Positions 10,854-23,534 of a stretch of DNA of 64,000 nucleotides are shown piece after piece (position 1 is the stretch's first letter; every line of letters starts with the position of its first letter). The stretch comes from Lysinibacillus fusiformis. GTDB taxonomy: Bacteria; Bacillota; Bacilli; Bacillales_A; Planococcaceae. The DNA lies in assembly GCF_002845985.1 (NCBI RefSeq), contig NZ_PDFK01000007.1, positions 1 to 64,000 on the forward strand, given 5' to 3'. The position numbers and the translations under genes are program-made. A model generated the notes under the pieces. That model was not told the DNA's origin. It searched no databases and was given only the letters and a program-made list of their open reading frames with translations.

Positions 10854-11422
10854 TGACTGCACCAACAAAAATCGCCGTGTTCGCATCAGGCAGCGGGAGT
10901 AATTTTCAAGCCATTCAAGAGGCGATCGGAAGTGGAGAACTGCATGCAAAGATTGAACTAGTGGTGACAGATAAGCCCGGTGCGTTTGTAGTGACACGTG
11001 CTGAAAATTTGGGGATTCCAGTGTTAGCATTAAATCCAAAAGAGTTTGCATCAAAAGCAGCTTATGAGACAGCCATTATCGATGCTTTACATGAATGCGA
11101 TGTGAAATGGATTGTGCTTGCAGGGTATATGCGTTTAATTAGTGACGTATTATTAGCAGCCTTTCCGCAACGAATTGTTAATATCCATCCTTCCTTATTG
11201 CCAGCATTCCCCGGGAAGGACGCCATTGGTCAGGCAATCAATCATGGTGTAAAGATTACAGGGGTAACGGTGCATTTTGTTGATGAAGGAATGGATACTG
11301 GTCCGATTATCGCGCAGGCTGCTGTACCTGTCATTGAAGGAAATCGAGAGGCAACAGAAGCTGAAATTCATAAGCAAGAGCATCTATTATATACAAAGGC
11401 TTTACAGCAATTATTACAATAA
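10853..11422 (+). CDS. purN: phosphoribosylglycinamide formyltransferase
   Basis: PurN transfers the formyl group of 10-formyl-THF to GAR. The 189-residue protein has the GSGSNFQAI phosphate loop at residues 12-20, the signature NIHPSLLPAFPG containing the catalytic His near residue 108, and HFVDEGMDTGPII holding the catalytic Asp. Start and purM stop overlap by one base, which suggests coupling. Confidence 0.96.
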   Translation: MTAPTKIAVFASGSGSNFQAIQEAIGSGELHAKIELVVTDKPGAFVVTRAENLGIPVLALNPKEFASKAAYETAIIDALHECDVKWIVLAGYMRLISDVLLAAFPQRIVNIHPSLLPAFPGKDAIGQAINHGVKITGVTVHFVDEGMDTGPIIAQAAVPVIEGNREATEAEIHKQEHLLYTKALQQLLQ

Positions 11423-11430
11423 CTGAAGAG

Positions 11431-11472
11431 GAGTTAGGTCGAGAACCTTACTCAACAAGTAAGACCTAACTC
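11431..11472 (+). other. intercistronic hairpin between purN and purH
   Basis: GAGTTAGGTC (11431-11440) pairs fully with GACCTAACTC (11463-11472), and CTTACT pairs with AGTAAG inside. The T run after it is weak (TATTAATC), so this is more likely an mRNA processing or stability element than a strong terminator. A weak attenuator is possible. Confidence 0.55.
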
Positions 11473-11535
11473 TATTAATCTTATAGAAGCAAGTCAGTTC
11501 GTGGTAAGCACGATAAAAATTAGGAGGATATTGTT

Positions 11536-13062
11536 GTGACAAAACGTGCATTAATCAGTGTTTCCAATAAAGATGGTATTTTAGAATTTGCAAAGGAATT
11601 AGTAGCATTAGGTTATGAAATTTTATCAACTGGCGGTACGAAAAAAATGTTACAGGATAATGCGGTGGCTGTAACGGCAGTAGATGAAGTAACGAAGTTC
11701 CCAGAAATTTTAGATGGTCGTGTGAAAACATTAAATCCAATGATCCACGGTGGTCTATTAGGAAAGTTTGACGATGCTTCTCATCAAGCACAAATGAACG
11801 AGCATGGAATTGAGCCAATTGAGATTGTTTGTGTTAATCTATATCCATTTGTTGAAACAATTTCAAAGCCTAATGTAACATGGGATGATGCAATTGAAAA
11901 CATTGATATCGGTGGCCCAACAATGTTACGCTCTGCTGCAAAAAACCATCAATATGTAACAGTAATCGTGGATAGCAATGACTATGCAACAGTATTAGAA
12001 GAACTAAAAGCAAACGGCGCAACTACAATTGAAACACGTCGTCAATTAGCTGCGAAAGTTTTCCGTCACACAGCCGCTTATGATTCTTATATTTCGAACT
12101 ACCTGACAGAAGAAGAATTCCCAGAGAGCTTAACGATGACATATGAGTTAAAGCAAAATTTACGCTATGGAGAAAACCCACACCAAAAAGCGGCTTTCTA
12201 CCAAAAACGTCTTGGCTCAGACTTCTCATTGGCCTATGCTACACAATTACATGGGAAAGAGTTATCCTACAACAATATTCAAGATGGTAATGCAGCACTA
12301 CAAATCGTCAAAGAATTTGAAATGCCAGCTGCTGTAGCAGTAAAGCATATGAATCCATGTGGCGTTGGTACAGGTATTACATTAGAGGCAGCATTCGATA
12401 AAGCTTATGAAGCAGATTCAACATCTATTTTTGGTGGTATTATCGCGTTAAATATGGAAGTAGATGCAGCAACTGCTGAAAAGTTAAGTCACATTTTCTT
12501 AGAAATCATTATTGCACCTGCATTCTCACAAGAAGCGTTAGACATTTTAACGCAAAAGAAAAATATTCGCTTACTAACTATTCCATTTGAGCAAGCAAAA
12601 CAAGATCAATTCAACGTAGTATCTGTTGAAGGTGGCCTTCTTGTACAAGAGCCGGATCGCTATGGTTTTGGCAATGCAGATATTAAAGTAGTGACAGATC
12701 GTGAACCAACAAAACAGGAATGGGAAGCATTACAGCTTGGTTGGTCAGTTGTCAAACATGTTAAATCGAATGCGATTGTTGTAACAGATTCCCAAATGAC
12801 ACTTGGTGTTGGTGCAGGTCAAATGAACCGCGTAGGTGCTGCTAAAATTGCCTTTGAGCAAGCTGGAGAAAAAGCAAAAGGTGCTGCACTAGCATCAGAC
12901 GCATTTTTCCCAATGAGTGATACTGTTGAAGCAGCAGCAGCGGCAGGAATTACTGCTATTATTCAACCAGGTGGCTCGATTAAAGATCAAGATTCCATTG
13001 ATAAAGCAAATGAATATGGAATTGCTATGGTATTCACAGGCGTACGCCATTTTAAACACTAA
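11536..13062 (+). CDS. purH: bifunctional AICAR transformylase/IMP cyclohydrolase
   Basis: PurH does the last two steps to IMP. The start is GTG 11536 with AGGAGG at 11522-11527. The 508-residue protein has an N-terminal MGS-like cyclohydrolase domain ([24 protein letters not shown]) and a transformylase domain with the conserved [13 protein letters not shown] stretch near residue 211 and KHMNPCGVG near 269 (Lys-His pair). It sits between two intercistronic hairpins. Confidence 0.97.
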   Translation: MTKRALISVSNKDGILEFAKELVALGYEILSTGGTKKMLQDNAVAVTAVDEVTKFPEILDGRVKTLNPMIHGGLLGKFDDASHQAQMNEHGIEPIEIVCVNLYPFVETISKPNVTWDDAIENIDIGGPTMLRSAAKNHQYVTVIVDSNDYATVLEELKANGATTIETRRQLAAKVFRHTAAYDSYISNYLTEEEFPESLTMTYELKQNLRYGENPHQKAAFYQKRLGSDFSLAYATQLHGKELSYNNIQDGNAALQIVKEFEMPAAVAVKHMNPCGVGTGITLEAAFDKAYEADSTSIFGGIIALNMEVDAATAEKLSHIFLEIIIAPAFSQEALDILTQKKNIRLLTIPFEQAKQDQFNVVSVEGGLLVQEPDRYGFGNADIKVVTDREPTKQEWEALQLGWSVVKHVKSNAIVVTDSQMTLGVGAGQMNRVGAAKIAFEQAGEKAKGAALASDAFFPMSDTVEAAAAAGITAIIQPGGSIKDQDSIDKANEYGIAMVFTGVRHFKH

Positions 13063-13088
13063 TTAATAAAACATATAAGAAACAAAAC

Positions 13089-13116
13089 AGACCGAGATGC
13101 TGGTTCATCTCGGTCT
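13089..13116 (+). other. intercistronic hairpin between purH and purD
   Basis: An 11-bp perfect stem (13089-13099 with 13106-13116) has a six-base loop. The following bases are TACTTAC, not a T run. It is the third strong non-terminating hairpin in the pur operon. Confidence 0.6.
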
Positions 13117-13143
13117 TACTTACAAATAGGAGGATTCTCTAAA

Positions 13144-14400
13144 ATGAATGTATTAGTAATCGGAAGCGGCGGTCGTGAGCATGCAATCGCTAAACAATTT
13201 AGCATTTCTCCATCGGTTCACAAAGTATTTGTAGCGCCAGGCAATGATGGAATGGGAGGCGAAATAGAAGTTGTAGCTATTGATACAATGGATTTCGCAG
13301 GTCTTGCTCAATTTGCCAAGGAAAATGATATTGCGTTAACATTTGTTGGCCCAGAACAGCCACTTGCTGAAGGCATTGTTGATTTCTTTACAGCTAGAGG
13401 TTTACGTATTTTTGGCCCTTCAAAGGTTGCAGCTCAAATCGAAAGTAGCAAATCCTATGCGAAAGAAATGATGAATAAATATAATATTCCTACAGCCTCA
13501 CATGAAACGTTTACTGAAGCAGAAAAAGCGATCGCTTATATTCAAGAACAAGGGGCGCCTATTGTCATTAAAGCAGATGGTTTAGCGGCTGGTAAGGGTG
13601 TTGTTGTGGCCATGACAGAGGAAGAAGCAATTGAAGCTGTCGAGGATATGATTGGCAATCAACGCTTTGGTGATTCCTCTTCACGTGTTGTCATTGAAGA
13701 ATTTTTAGACGGAGAAGAGTTCTCCTTTATGTCCTTTGTACATAAAGGACAAATTTATCCAATGGTTATTGCACAAGACCATAAACGTGCCTATGACGGT
13801 GATAAAGGACCAAACACTGGAGGCATGGGTGCATACTCGCCTGTACCACAAATCTCTCAAGAAGTAGTTGATCTTGCATATCATACAATTGTAGAACCTA
13901 CTGTTAGAGGGATGGATGCTGATGGTGCTTCCTTTACAGGTATTTTATATGCTGGGTTAATTTTAACAAAGAAAGGTCCTCAGGTTATAGAATTTAATGC
14001 TCGTTTTGGTGATCCAGAAACGCAAGTAGTGTTACCGCGTATGGTTTCTGATTTTGGGGCATTTATGATGGCTTTAATGGATGAACAGCCATTTGATTTA
14101 CAATGGTCAGAAGAAGCGATGCTTGGTGTTGTCATTGCAGCAGAAGGCTATCCTGGTGACGTTGAAAAAGGCAAAGCATTACCGAATTTAGAGGCACTTT
14201 CCACATCCCATGCAGTATTCCATGCAGGTACAAAATTAGTGGATGGCCAATTTGTTGGTAATGGTGGCCGTGTCCTGTTAGTTGCTGCCAAAGCTCCTAC
14301 TTTGCAGGAAGCACAGGAAAAGGTATACGCTGGAATTGCTACAGAAACATGGGATCACTTTTTCTTCCGTCAAGATATTGGCTGGCGTACATTTAAGTAA
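13144..14400 (+). CDS. purD: phosphoribosylamine-glycine ligase
   Basis: PurD joins phosphoribosylamine and glycine with ATP. The 418-residue ATP-grasp protein begins MNVLVIGSGGREHA, with IKADGLAAGKGVVVA as ATP loop near residue 143, and EFNARFGDPETQ near residue 282. TAGGAGG precedes the ATG by 9 nt. It is the last gene of the pur operon and is followed by a terminator. Confidence 0.97.
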   Translation: MNVLVIGSGGREHAIAKQFSISPSVHKVFVAPGNDGMGGEIEVVAIDTMDFAGLAQFAKENDIALTFVGPEQPLAEGIVDFFTARGLRIFGPSKVAAQIESSKSYAKEMMNKYNIPTASHETFTEAEKAIAYIQEQGAPIVIKADGLAAGKGVVVAMTEEEAIEAVEDMIGNQRFGDSSSRVVIEEFLDGEEFSFMSFVHKGQIYPMVIAQDHKRAYDGDKGPNTGGMGAYSPVPQISQEVVDLAYHTIVEPTVRGMDADGASFTGILYAGLILTKKGPQVIEFNARFGDPETQVVLPRMVSDFGAFMMALMDEQPFDLQWSEEAMLGVVIAAEGYPGDVEKGKALPNLEALSTSHAVFHAGTKLVDGQFVGNGGRVLLVAAKAPTLQEAQEKVYAGIATETWDHFFFRQDIGWRTFK

Positions 14401-14476
14401 TTGTTATTTTCACTAAATTTTAAAATATTTTTAATCATCTTTTGAAACCTCTTGTTGTTTCAAACGTAAGAGGTAA

Positions 14477-14512
14477 GAGCCGTCTCAATAATAGATTGGG
14501 ACGGCTCCTTTG
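14477..14512. terminator. terminator after purD
   Basis: A 13-bp stem (14477-14489 with 14495-14507, one G-U) has a loop of five bases and is followed by CTTTG. It ends the purine operon; the same stem can serve the convergent reverse gene. Confidence 0.75.
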
Positions 14513-14513
14513 A

Positions 14514-14942
14514 CTAAGAAGGATTTTGAGCTTTATTCGTTGAAGAATCGCTACTATTTGAGGAATTTTGAGTTGAAGTGCTGGTGTCAGATTGTTTTGA
14601 AGCGGTAGCTTGTGAACCTGAAGAATTACCAGATATAGCAGAGGAAAAATCCTTCATGAGTTTATCGATTTGTTCAGAAGACATAGAATTTTGCCCGCTG
14701 AACATACTTTGCATAGAGGTGTTCATGGCATTTTGCATATTGGAGCTTAAGAGCGCCTTTGTTGGACAATATTTAAAGAGTCCCTCAGCCATTTTCATGG
14801 CACCTAATGCAATCATTAATCGACCTTTTGTACAATTAGGATCTCTAGAAACTTTAGCGATACCAAATGCTGTCAAACTTGTACCCATTGCAAAACGACA
14901 AAATGCATTTTTTTCGCTTAAATTTGCTTGCTGCATCATCAT
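14514..14942 (-). CDS. DUF2892 (YgaP-like) protein with Ser-rich tail
   Basis: The start is set at one of three consecutive ATG codons (14942, 14939, 14936) that follow AAAGGAGG; this gives about 142 residues. Residues 5-60 resemble DUF2892 proteins: NAFCRFAMGTSLTAFG followed by GRLMIALGAMKMAEGLFKYCP, a short two-segment weakly hydrophobic unit. The C-terminal half is low complexity, rich in Ser, Asn, Gln and Thr. Function is unknown. It is transcribed towards purD. Confidence 0.6.
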   Translation of the reverse strand: MMMQQANLSEKNAFCRFAMGTSLTAFGIAKVSRDPNCTKGRLMIALGAMKMAEGLFKYCPTKALLSSNMQNAMNTSMQSMFSGQNSMSSEQIDKLMKDFSSAISGNSSGSQATASKQSDTSTSTQNSSNSSDSSTNKAQNPS

Positions 14943-15138
14943 ACTTCCTCCTTTAGTCATTGTGGAAAAATTAAGCGAGGTGCACTTTGCTTTATGAAAG
15001 TGCTGTGTTACGATTGAAACAAGATGATTGCATAAAGCATAATTTTTATGAAAGTATGCGATTATGCAGTAGTAGTATGTGATTTCAAGTTGGATTTACA
15101 CAATGAAAAATTACGTAAATTAGGAAGGAGCGAATAGC

Positions 15139-16860
15139 ATGGATCCAGTATGGAAAATAACAAAGTTACGACAGCAATTAGCAGTAATCGATGGGAAAAA
15201 GGCACCAGATATCGTGTTGAAAAATGCACGTTATTTGCATAGTATGCTGAAACAATTTGTAGTAGGAAACATTTGGATTTTAGGAGATCGCATTGTCTAT
15301 GCTGGTGACAGAATGCCTCCTTTATTAGAAGGAACAGAAGTGGTGGATTGTACAGGGAAAACAATTGTACCAGGCTATATTGAACCACACGTCCATCCGT
15401 TCCAGCTTTATCATCCACAGTCATTTGCAGATTTTTGTGGTCAGCTTGGAACAACAGCTTTTATTTCCGATAATTTAAGTTTTGTTTTAAATTTAGAAAA
15501 TAAGAAAGCGTTTTCAATTTTGGATAACTTGAAAAAGCTACCGTTTTCTTTTTATTGGTGGACTCGCTTTGATTCACAAACTGAACTGGAGCAAGAGGAA
15601 GAAGTTTTCTCTAATACGTCCATATTGGAATGGCTAGAGCGAAGTGATGTCTTGCTTGGTGGAGAGTTGACAGGCTGGCCTAAGCTGCTGCATGGCGACG
15701 ATCAAATGCTTTATCGTATGCAAATGGCAAAGGGGCTTGGGAAAAAAATTGAAGGACATTTCCCAGGAGCTTCAGAAAGAACTTTAGCACGCATGAAACT
15801 GCTTGGTGCTGATGGGGACCATGAGGCAATGACAGTGGAGGAAGTAGAGCGTCGCATTATGCAGGGCTATGCAGTAACATTACGTTATTCTTCCATTCGT
15901 CCAGATTTACCACATCTGCTAAAAGGAATAGTAGAAAAAGAACTTCCTATTTTTGATCATTTAATGATGACAACAGATGGCTCACCACCTTCATTCCATG
16001 AGGATGGTGTGATGGATAAATGTATTCAGGCAGCCTTAGATGCAGGAGTATCCCCAATCGATGCCTATCAAATGGCTTCTTATAATGTGGCACGCTATTA
16101 TAATATGTCTAATTTACATGGGTTTATCGCGACAGGTCGCTTCGCTTCCCTGAATATTTTACAAGATGAATATCATCCTGTTCCTGAAAGTGTCTTATCG
16201 AAGGGTGTTTGGTTGAAGCGTGATGGAGAACGTGTGCATAAATTTGCATCAGTTGATTATTCTGCAATCCCAGCATTAGATTTAGATTTTTCATTAGATT
16301 CACAAGATTTTCAGTTTTCAATGCCCTTTGGTATTCAGTTAGTCAATGATGTTATTACAAAGCCTTATAACTCTTTCATAACTAGAGAAGGGCAACTGGC
16401 GAATCATGACGAGTGCTATTTAATGCTCCTTAACCGGGAAGGTAACTGGCATGTGAATACGATGATTAAAGGATTTGCGACAGATGTTCAAGGCTTTGCA
16501 TCCTCCTATTCAAACACAGGCGATATTTTGCTAATTGGAAAAAACAAAGAAGATATGATCAAAGCTTTCGAAGAAATGAAGGCTAGAAATGGTGGCATTG
16601 TCCTAGTCGAAAAAGGAGAAGTGATAGCGGACATCCCATTAACAATCGGTGGACTTTTATATGATGGAGACGTACTTGCATTAACGGAGAAAGAAAATGC
16701 TTTAAAACAAGCTTTAGCAGATCGAGGTTATCAATTAGGAGATGCTATTTACACGTTATTATTTTTACAATCCACTCATTTACCATATATTCGTATAACA
16801 CCAAAAGGGATTTTCGATGTGATGAAGAATAAGTTATTATTACCTGCTGTTATGCGCTAA
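15139..16860 (+). CDS. yerA: adenine deaminase-like amidohydrolase YerA
   Basis: The 573-residue protein has an amidohydrolase fold. An N-terminal beta region leads into VPGYIEPHVHPFQLYH, where HxH binds metal (about residue 81), and an adenine-deaminase-type C-terminal domain follows. It matches the position of yerA in B. subtilis (between purD and yerB). Adenine deaminase activity (adenine to hypoxanthine) is a family inference; YerA itself is labelled putative. AAGGAGCG precedes the ATG. It is followed by yerB after 63 nt. Confidence 0.85.
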   Translation: MDPVWKITKLRQQLAVIDGKKAPDIVLKNARYLHSMLKQFVVGNIWILGDRIVYAGDRMPPLLEGTEVVDCTGKTIVPGYIEPHVHPFQLYHPQSFADFCGQLGTTAFISDNLSFVLNLENKKAFSILDNLKKLPFSFYWWTRFDSQTELEQEEEVFSNTSILEWLERSDVLLGGELTGWPKLLHGDDQMLYRMQMAKGLGKKIEGHFPGASERTLARMKLLGADGDHEAMTVEEVERRIMQGYAVTLRYSSIRPDLPHLLKGIVEKELPIFDHLMMTTDGSPPSFHEDGVMDKCIQAALDAGVSPIDAYQMASYNVARYYNMSNLHGFIATGRFASLNILQDEYHPVPESVLSKGVWLKRDGERVHKFASVDYSAIPALDLDFSLDSQDFQFSMPFGIQLVNDVITKPYNSFITREGQLANHDECYLMLLNREGNWHVNTMIKGFATDVQGFASSYSNTGDILLIGKNKEDMIKAFEEMKARNGGIVLVEKGEVIADIPLTIGGLLYDGDVLALTEKENALKQALADRGYQLGDAIYTLLFLQSTHLPYIRITPKGIFDVMKNKLLLPAVMR

Positions 16861-16923
16861 TTAATGAAAGTGTTTCAGCTGTTTAAACAATTGCCGTCAT
16901 GTGTAAGTGTTCAAAGGAGAGGT

Positions 16924-17985
16924 ATGCTTGTGTTCAAATCAAAGAAATTATGGATTGCAATGGCATTTAGTGCTTTGTTGATCGGTGGATGTTCAAAGGA
17001 TACACCAAAAGTCAAAGAAGACGATGACTCTATAGTGGAGGAAGAAACGGTTGGGGAGGAGCCTGTTCAACAACCCAAATTCGTGGCTCCACTCACTGGG
17101 GAGGCTGTGCTAGAAGAAATTACACAGCGGCCTATTATGGTCACAATTAATAATCATCCAGCAGCACGTCCACAATCTGGATTGGCTGATGCAGATGTCA
17201 TTTATGAAATGCTTGCGGAAGGCAATGTGACACGCTTTTTAGCAATATACCAAAGTGAGCTACCTGAAAATATTGGTCCAGTTCGAAGTGCACGCTCCTA
17301 TTTCATTGATATGGCAAAGGGATTTGATGCTTTTTATGTAGCACATGGCTATAGTCCAGAGGCAAAAACGATGCTCGATCATCGTATCGTCGATCATATC
17401 AATGGAATGGCTTATGATGGTATACTTTTTAGTCGTTCCAGGGACCGTGTGGCTCCGCATAATTCATATATTACATCCAAAAACATCCTAAAAGGTGCTG
17501 AAATGGTAGGCGCTTCAATGAATTACAGTGAAAAAGTACTTCAGACTTTTTATGAACCCGATGAACGTGGTAAAATAGGCATTGAAACAAGTCAAGTTGA
17601 TATTTACTATGGAAAGAATGAAGATTTCCACAACTCGTATGTGTATGATCATCAAAGTAATCACTATGAACGACAATCGGCTGGCGTGGACACAAAGGAT
17701 ATGTTAACAGGCGAAACAGTATCATTGGCAAATGTACTATTTTTTGAAATGGACCATCAAACCATTGATGATGTTGGTCGCCAAGCAATTGATTTAACGT
17801 CTGGTGGAAATGCGTATGTATTTCAAAATGGCTATTTGAGGGAAGTCGAATGGACGAACGTTAATGGAATACCAATGGCTGTAGAGCAATCAGGGGAGCC
17901 TGTAAAGCTTGTACCAGGAAAGTCGTGGGTTCATTTCGTACCATCTTCACCAGGGTTACAAGCAATGGTGAAAACGCAGCCTTAA
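16924..17985 (+). CDS. yerB: YerB-like lipoprotein (DUF3048)
   Basis: This protein has a signal sequence ending in the lipobox LIGGC, so it is likely a lipid-anchored outer-face protein. AAGGAGAG (16914-16921) supports a start at ATG 16924 or GTG 16930; the longer reading from 16864 is unlikely. The DUF3048 pattern is seen in ITQRPIMVTINNHPAARPQSG and NIGPVRSARSYFID, about residues 65-135. It lies between yerA and yerC as in Bacillus. Function is unknown. Confidence 0.85.
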   Translation: MLVFKSKKLWIAMAFSALLIGGCSKDTPKVKEDDDSIVEEETVGEEPVQQPKFVAPLTGEAVLEEITQRPIMVTINNHPAARPQSGLADADVIYEMLAEGNVTRFLAIYQSELPENIGPVRSARSYFIDMAKGFDAFYVAHGYSPEAKTMLDHRIVDHINGMAYDGILFSRSRDRVAPHNSYITSKNILKGAEMVGASMNYSEKVLQTFYEPDERGKIGIETSQVDIYYGKNEDFHNSYVYDHQSNHYERQSAGVDTKDMLTGETVSLANVLFFEMDHQTIDDVGRQAIDLTSGGNAYVFQNGYLREVEWTNVNGIPMAVEQSGEPVKLVPGKSWVHFVPSSPGLQAMVKTQP

Positions 17986-18000
17986 AGGGAGGAAAATTGC

Positions 18001-18321
18001 ATGCAAATCGAAAAAATTCGGGGGCATCAAACAGATCAATTATTTAAAGCCGTGTTAGAGTTGAAAGACATCGAAGAATGCTATAAGTTTTTTGATGATT
18101 TATGTACGATTAGTGAAATTCAATCGTTGGCACAACGCTTTGAGGTTGCACATTTATTGCGTTTGAAGAAAACCTATGAATCCATTAAAAAGGAAACAGG
18201 AGCAAGTACAGCAACTATTTCACGTGTGCGTCGCTGCTTCGATTATGGGAATGATACATATGATGAAATGTTAGGTCGTTTGTATCCTGATGAAAAACCG
18301 TTTCAAGCACCAAAAGAATAG
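18001..18321 (+). CDS. yerC: YerC/YecD family TrpR-like regulator
   Basis: The 106-residue protein belongs to the TrpR/YerC family: a helical core with LCTISEIQSLAQRFEVAHLL near residues 40-59 and a helix-turn-helix, SIKKETGASTATISRVRR, at about 61-78. It follows yerB by 15 nt with GGGAGG upstream, so it probably shares the yerAB transcript. Its targets cannot be inferred from this window. Confidence 0.9.
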   Translation: MQIEKIRGHQTDQLFKAVLELKDIEECYKFFDDLCTISEIQSLAQRFEVAHLLRLKKTYESIKKETGASTATISRVRRCFDYGNDTYDEMLGRLYPDEKPFQAPKE

Positions 18322-18331
18322 TAGGGAAAGA

Positions 18332-18370
18332 GGCTGGGTAGAAGTTCTGCTCAGTCTTTTTCATTTTTTT
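18332..18370 (+). terminator. terminator after yerC
   Basis: GGCTGGGTAG/CTGCTCAGTC forms a 10-bp stem with three G-U pairs, followed by TTTTTCATTTTTTT. It separates yerABC from pcrB. Confidence 0.8.
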
Positions 18371-18431
18371 GTCGTGAATCATAAGCTATACTTGTAAACG
18401 AATAGATAGAAAATGATAGGTGGTCAATTAA

Positions 18432-19121
18432 ATGGATTATTTAGAATGGAGACATGTGTTCAAGCTAGATCCAGCTAAGGACATCTCAGATGAGGCACTA
18501 GAAAAAATTTGTGAGTCAGGCACAGATGTCATTTTAGTAGGTGGTACGGATGATGTGACATTAGATGGCGTATTAGATTTGCTTGTTCGTGTACGTCGTT
18601 TTGAGGTACCAATAGCGCTTGAAATTTCTACAATTGATGCGGTAACTCCAGGATATGATTATTATTTTATTCCAACGGTATTAAATAGTGATGATCCAAA
18701 ATGGATTAAAAATTTACATCATGAGGCCATAAAAGAGTACGGAGATATCATGGTGTGGGAAGAGTTGGTAGCAGAAGGATATTGTATTTTAAATCCTGAT
18801 TGTAAAGTAGCACAAGTAACAGGTGCGAAAACGGATTTAACGATTGACGATGTAGTGGCCTATGCACGCATGGCGGAAAATTTCTTTAAATTGCCTGTAT
18901 TTTATGTCGAGTACAGCGGGATGTATGGGGATCTAGAGGTAGTTCGCGCAGTGAAAAACGAGCTGAAACATACGAAGCTCTTTTATGGTGGAGGCATAAC
19001 ATCTGCAAAGCAAGCGGAGGAAATGGCACAGTTTGCAGATACGGTAGTAGTTGGAAATATTATATATGATGATTTAAAAGCTGCACTTGCGACTGTTAAG
19101 GCTGTTAAAAATACGTTATAA
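18432..19121 (+). CDS. pcrB: heptaprenylglyceryl phosphate synthase
   Basis: PcrB makes heptaprenylglyceryl phosphate from glycerol-1-phosphate and heptaprenyl diphosphate, giving archaeal-type ether lipids in Bacillales. The 229-residue TIM barrel shows [11 protein letters not shown] near residue 37, [10 protein letters not shown] near 156 and [16 protein letters not shown] near 178 (phosphate-binding). ATAGGTGG lies before the ATG. It directly precedes pcrA, the conserved order. Confidence 0.94.
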   Translation: MDYLEWRHVFKLDPAKDISDEALEKICESGTDVILVGGTDDVTLDGVLDLLVRVRRFEVPIALEISTIDAVTPGYDYYFIPTVLNSDDPKWIKNLHHEAIKEYGDIMVWEELVAEGYCILNPDCKVAQVTGAKTDLTIDDVVAYARMAENFFKLPVFYVEYSGMYGDLEVVRAVKNELKHTKLFYGGGITSAKQAEEMAQFADTVVVGNIIYDDLKAALATVKAVKNTL

Positions 19122-19153
19122 TTTTAGAACAAATGTTTGTAAGGCGGTGCAAA

Positions 19154-21406
19154 ATGGAACAGTTAACAAAAAATTTACTAGCAGGAATGAATCCTGAACA
19201 GGAAAGAGCGGTCAAAACAACTGATGGACCGTTACTTATTATGGCAGGTGCTGGGTCAGGAAAAACACGTGTTTTAACACATCGTATTGCTTATTTAGTG
19301 ATCGAAAAGGAAGTATATCCATCAAAGATTTTGGCGATTACGTTTACGAATAAAGCAGCACGAGAAATGCGCGAGCGTATTGATGGCGTTCTAGGGAATG
19401 GTACCGGCGATAGTATGTGGGTTTCTACTTTCCACTCAATGTGTGTAAGAATTTTACGTCGTAATATCGATCAACTAGGCATATCTCGTAATTTCTCCAT
19501 TTTAGATTCCACTGATCAGCTATCAGTCATCAAAAATGTGATGAAGGATGAGAATATTGACCCTAAACGTTTTGAGCCACGAGCGATTTTAAATGCGATT
19601 AGTGCAGCGAAAAATGAATGTATTACTGCTGACGATTACGCTGGACAAATGAACGATAAAAACCCTTATGAACAAACCGTTGCACGTGTCTATAAAGGCT
19701 ATGAAAAAAGACTACGCCGCAATCAATCGCTCGATTTTGATGATTTGATTATGACGACGATTACATTGTTTAAACGTGTGCCTGAAGTGCTCGAATACTA
19801 TCAAAATAAATTTCAATATATTCATGTAGATGAGTACCAAGATACGAATAAATCTCAATATTTACTTGTACAGTTACTGGCAAAGAAATTTAAAAATATT
19901 TGTGTTGTAGGGGACTCCGATCAGTCCATCTATCGATGGCGTGGTGCTGACATTGGCAATATCCTATCTTTTGAAAAGGATTATCCTAACGCCAAGGTCA
20001 TAATGCTTGAGCAGAATTATCGTTCTACTAAACGCATCCTACAGGCGGCAAATGACGTCATTCAAAATAATACAACACGTTACCCAAAAGAACTGCGCAC
20101 AGAAAATGCAGAGGGTGAAAAAATTGCCTTATATAAAGCTTATAATGAGCAAGAAGAAGCGCAATTTGTTGTACAAACGATTCAGCAATTAATTGAAAAA
20201 GAAAATCGTTCATTTGATGACTTTGCTATTTTATATCGTACGAATGCTCAATCACGTGTGATGGAGGAAGTACTTGTTAAATCCAATATGGCCTATCAAA
20301 TAGTGGGCGGAACAAAGTTCTATGATCGAAAAGAGATTAAAGACTTACTAGCTTATTTACGACTGATTGCCAATAATGATGATGATTTATCACTGGCACG
20401 TATTATTAATGAGCCGAAGCGTAGTATTGGAGCTACATCCTTTGAAAAAATGGCACGCTATGCGATTGATCAGGATCGTTCCATTTTTGATGCGATGAAT
20501 GATCTTGTATTCATGGGTCTAACTGGGAAAGCAGCAAATTCAGCTGAGCAATTTTATGCAATGATTAAAGGCTTTACAGAGATGCAGGATTATTTATCTG
20601 TTACTGAAATTGTGGAGCAAGTCATCGATAAATCAGGCTACCGTACAATGCTGCAAAATGAAAAAACAATTGAAGCAGAAAGTCGTCTAGAGAATATTGA
20701 AGAGTTTTTATCTGTCACAAAGGCTTTTGAGGAGCGCAGTGATGATAAAAGCTTAATTGCTTTTTTAACAGATTTAGCTCTTATTGCTGATATTGATGCA
20801 CTAGATAAAGAAGATGCTTCTAAGGGCAATATTATTTTAATGACGATGCATGCCGCTAAAGGCTTAGAATTCCCTATTGTCTTTATTATCGGTATGGAGG
20901 AAAATATATTCCCACATTCACGCTCTTTAGACGATCAAGATGAGATGGAAGAGGAACGCCGTCTTATGTATGTTGGCGTGACACGAGCTGAGGAACGTCT
21001 CTATTTAACATGTGCACAAAGCCGAACAATTTTTGGTCGTTCAAGCTTTAATAACGCCTCCCGATTCTTAGGTGAAATTTCAGAAGACATTACAGAGTCC
21101 ATTTCTAAGGCAGGTGCAGAATCAAAGCTACCGTTTGCCACTAATAATCGTTCAACAGCTGGCTATCAAAAGCGCACGCTTGGTGCTATTCAACAAACAC
21201 AGCCTGCTACAGCTCGTTTACAAGCAACGGGTGGAGATCAATTTGGCTGGAAGGCTGGAGATAAGGCGATTCATAAAAAATGGGGAACGGGTATGGTAGT
21301 CAGTGTAAAAGGTGAAGGTGATAGTACAGAGCTTGATATCGCCTTTCCACAACCAATTGGCATAAAACGATTACTAGCTCAATTTGCACCGATTGAAAAA
21401 GCGTAA
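19154..21406 (+). CDS. pcrA: ATP-dependent DNA helicase PcrA
   Basis: PcrA is the essential UvrD-like 3'-5' helicase of Gram-positive bacteria, acting in repair and rolling-circle replication. The start is ATG 19154 with AAGGCGG upstream, giving 750 residues. Superfamily 1 motifs are present in order: AGAGSGKT at residues 31-38, [35 protein letters not shown] and [12 protein letters not shown]. The C-terminal [10 protein letters not shown] segment is the Tudor-like RNA polymerase-binding tail. ligA follows after 14 nt. Confidence 0.96.
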   Translation: MEQLTKNLLAGMNPEQERAVKTTDGPLLIMAGAGSGKTRVLTHRIAYLVIEKEVYPSKILAITFTNKAAREMRERIDGVLGNGTGDSMWVSTFHSMCVRILRRNIDQLGISRNFSILDSTDQLSVIKNVMKDENIDPKRFEPRAILNAISAAKNECITADDYAGQMNDKNPYEQTVARVYKGYEKRLRRNQSLDFDDLIMTTITLFKRVPEVLEYYQNKFQYIHVDEYQDTNKSQYLLVQLLAKKFKNICVVGDSDQSIYRWRGADIGNILSFEKDYPNAKVIMLEQNYRSTKRILQAANDVIQNNTTRYPKELRTENAEGEKIALYKAYNEQEEAQFVVQTIQQLIEKENRSFDDFAILYRTNAQSRVMEEVLVKSNMAYQIVGGTKFYDRKEIKDLLAYLRLIANNDDDLSLARIINEPKRSIGATSFEKMARYAIDQDRSIFDAMNDLVFMGLTGKAANSAEQFYAMIKGFTEMQDYLSVTEIVEQVIDKSGYRTMLQNEKTIEAESRLENIEEFLSVTKAFEERSDDKSLIAFLTDLALIADIDALDKEDASKGNIILMTMHAAKGLEFPIVFIIGMEENIFPHSRSLDDQDEMEEERRLMYVGVTRAEERLYLTCAQSRTIFGRSSFNNASRFLGEISEDITESISKAGAESKLPFATNNRSTAGYQKRTLGAIQQTQPATARLQATGGDQFGWKAGDKAIHKKWGTGMVVSVKGEGDSTELDIAFPQPIGIKRLLAQFAPIEKA

Positions 21407-21420
21407 GCGGAGGAACATAA

Positions 21421-23424
<2,004 letters not shown>

Positions 23425-23534
23425 TAAGTGCATGACAGCATATCTTTCTCACAGGGAGAATGCGAAACGATTACATCATGGCGTTGAGTGATTCTTCGAC
23501 CTAAAACTGACTATTAGTAAAGGAGCACTAAATA

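Noticed and set aside
14578..14997. 139-codon forward ORF opposite the DUF2892 gene
   Set aside because: It is the antisense shadow of the reverse gene, which has the ribosome binding site and family pattern.
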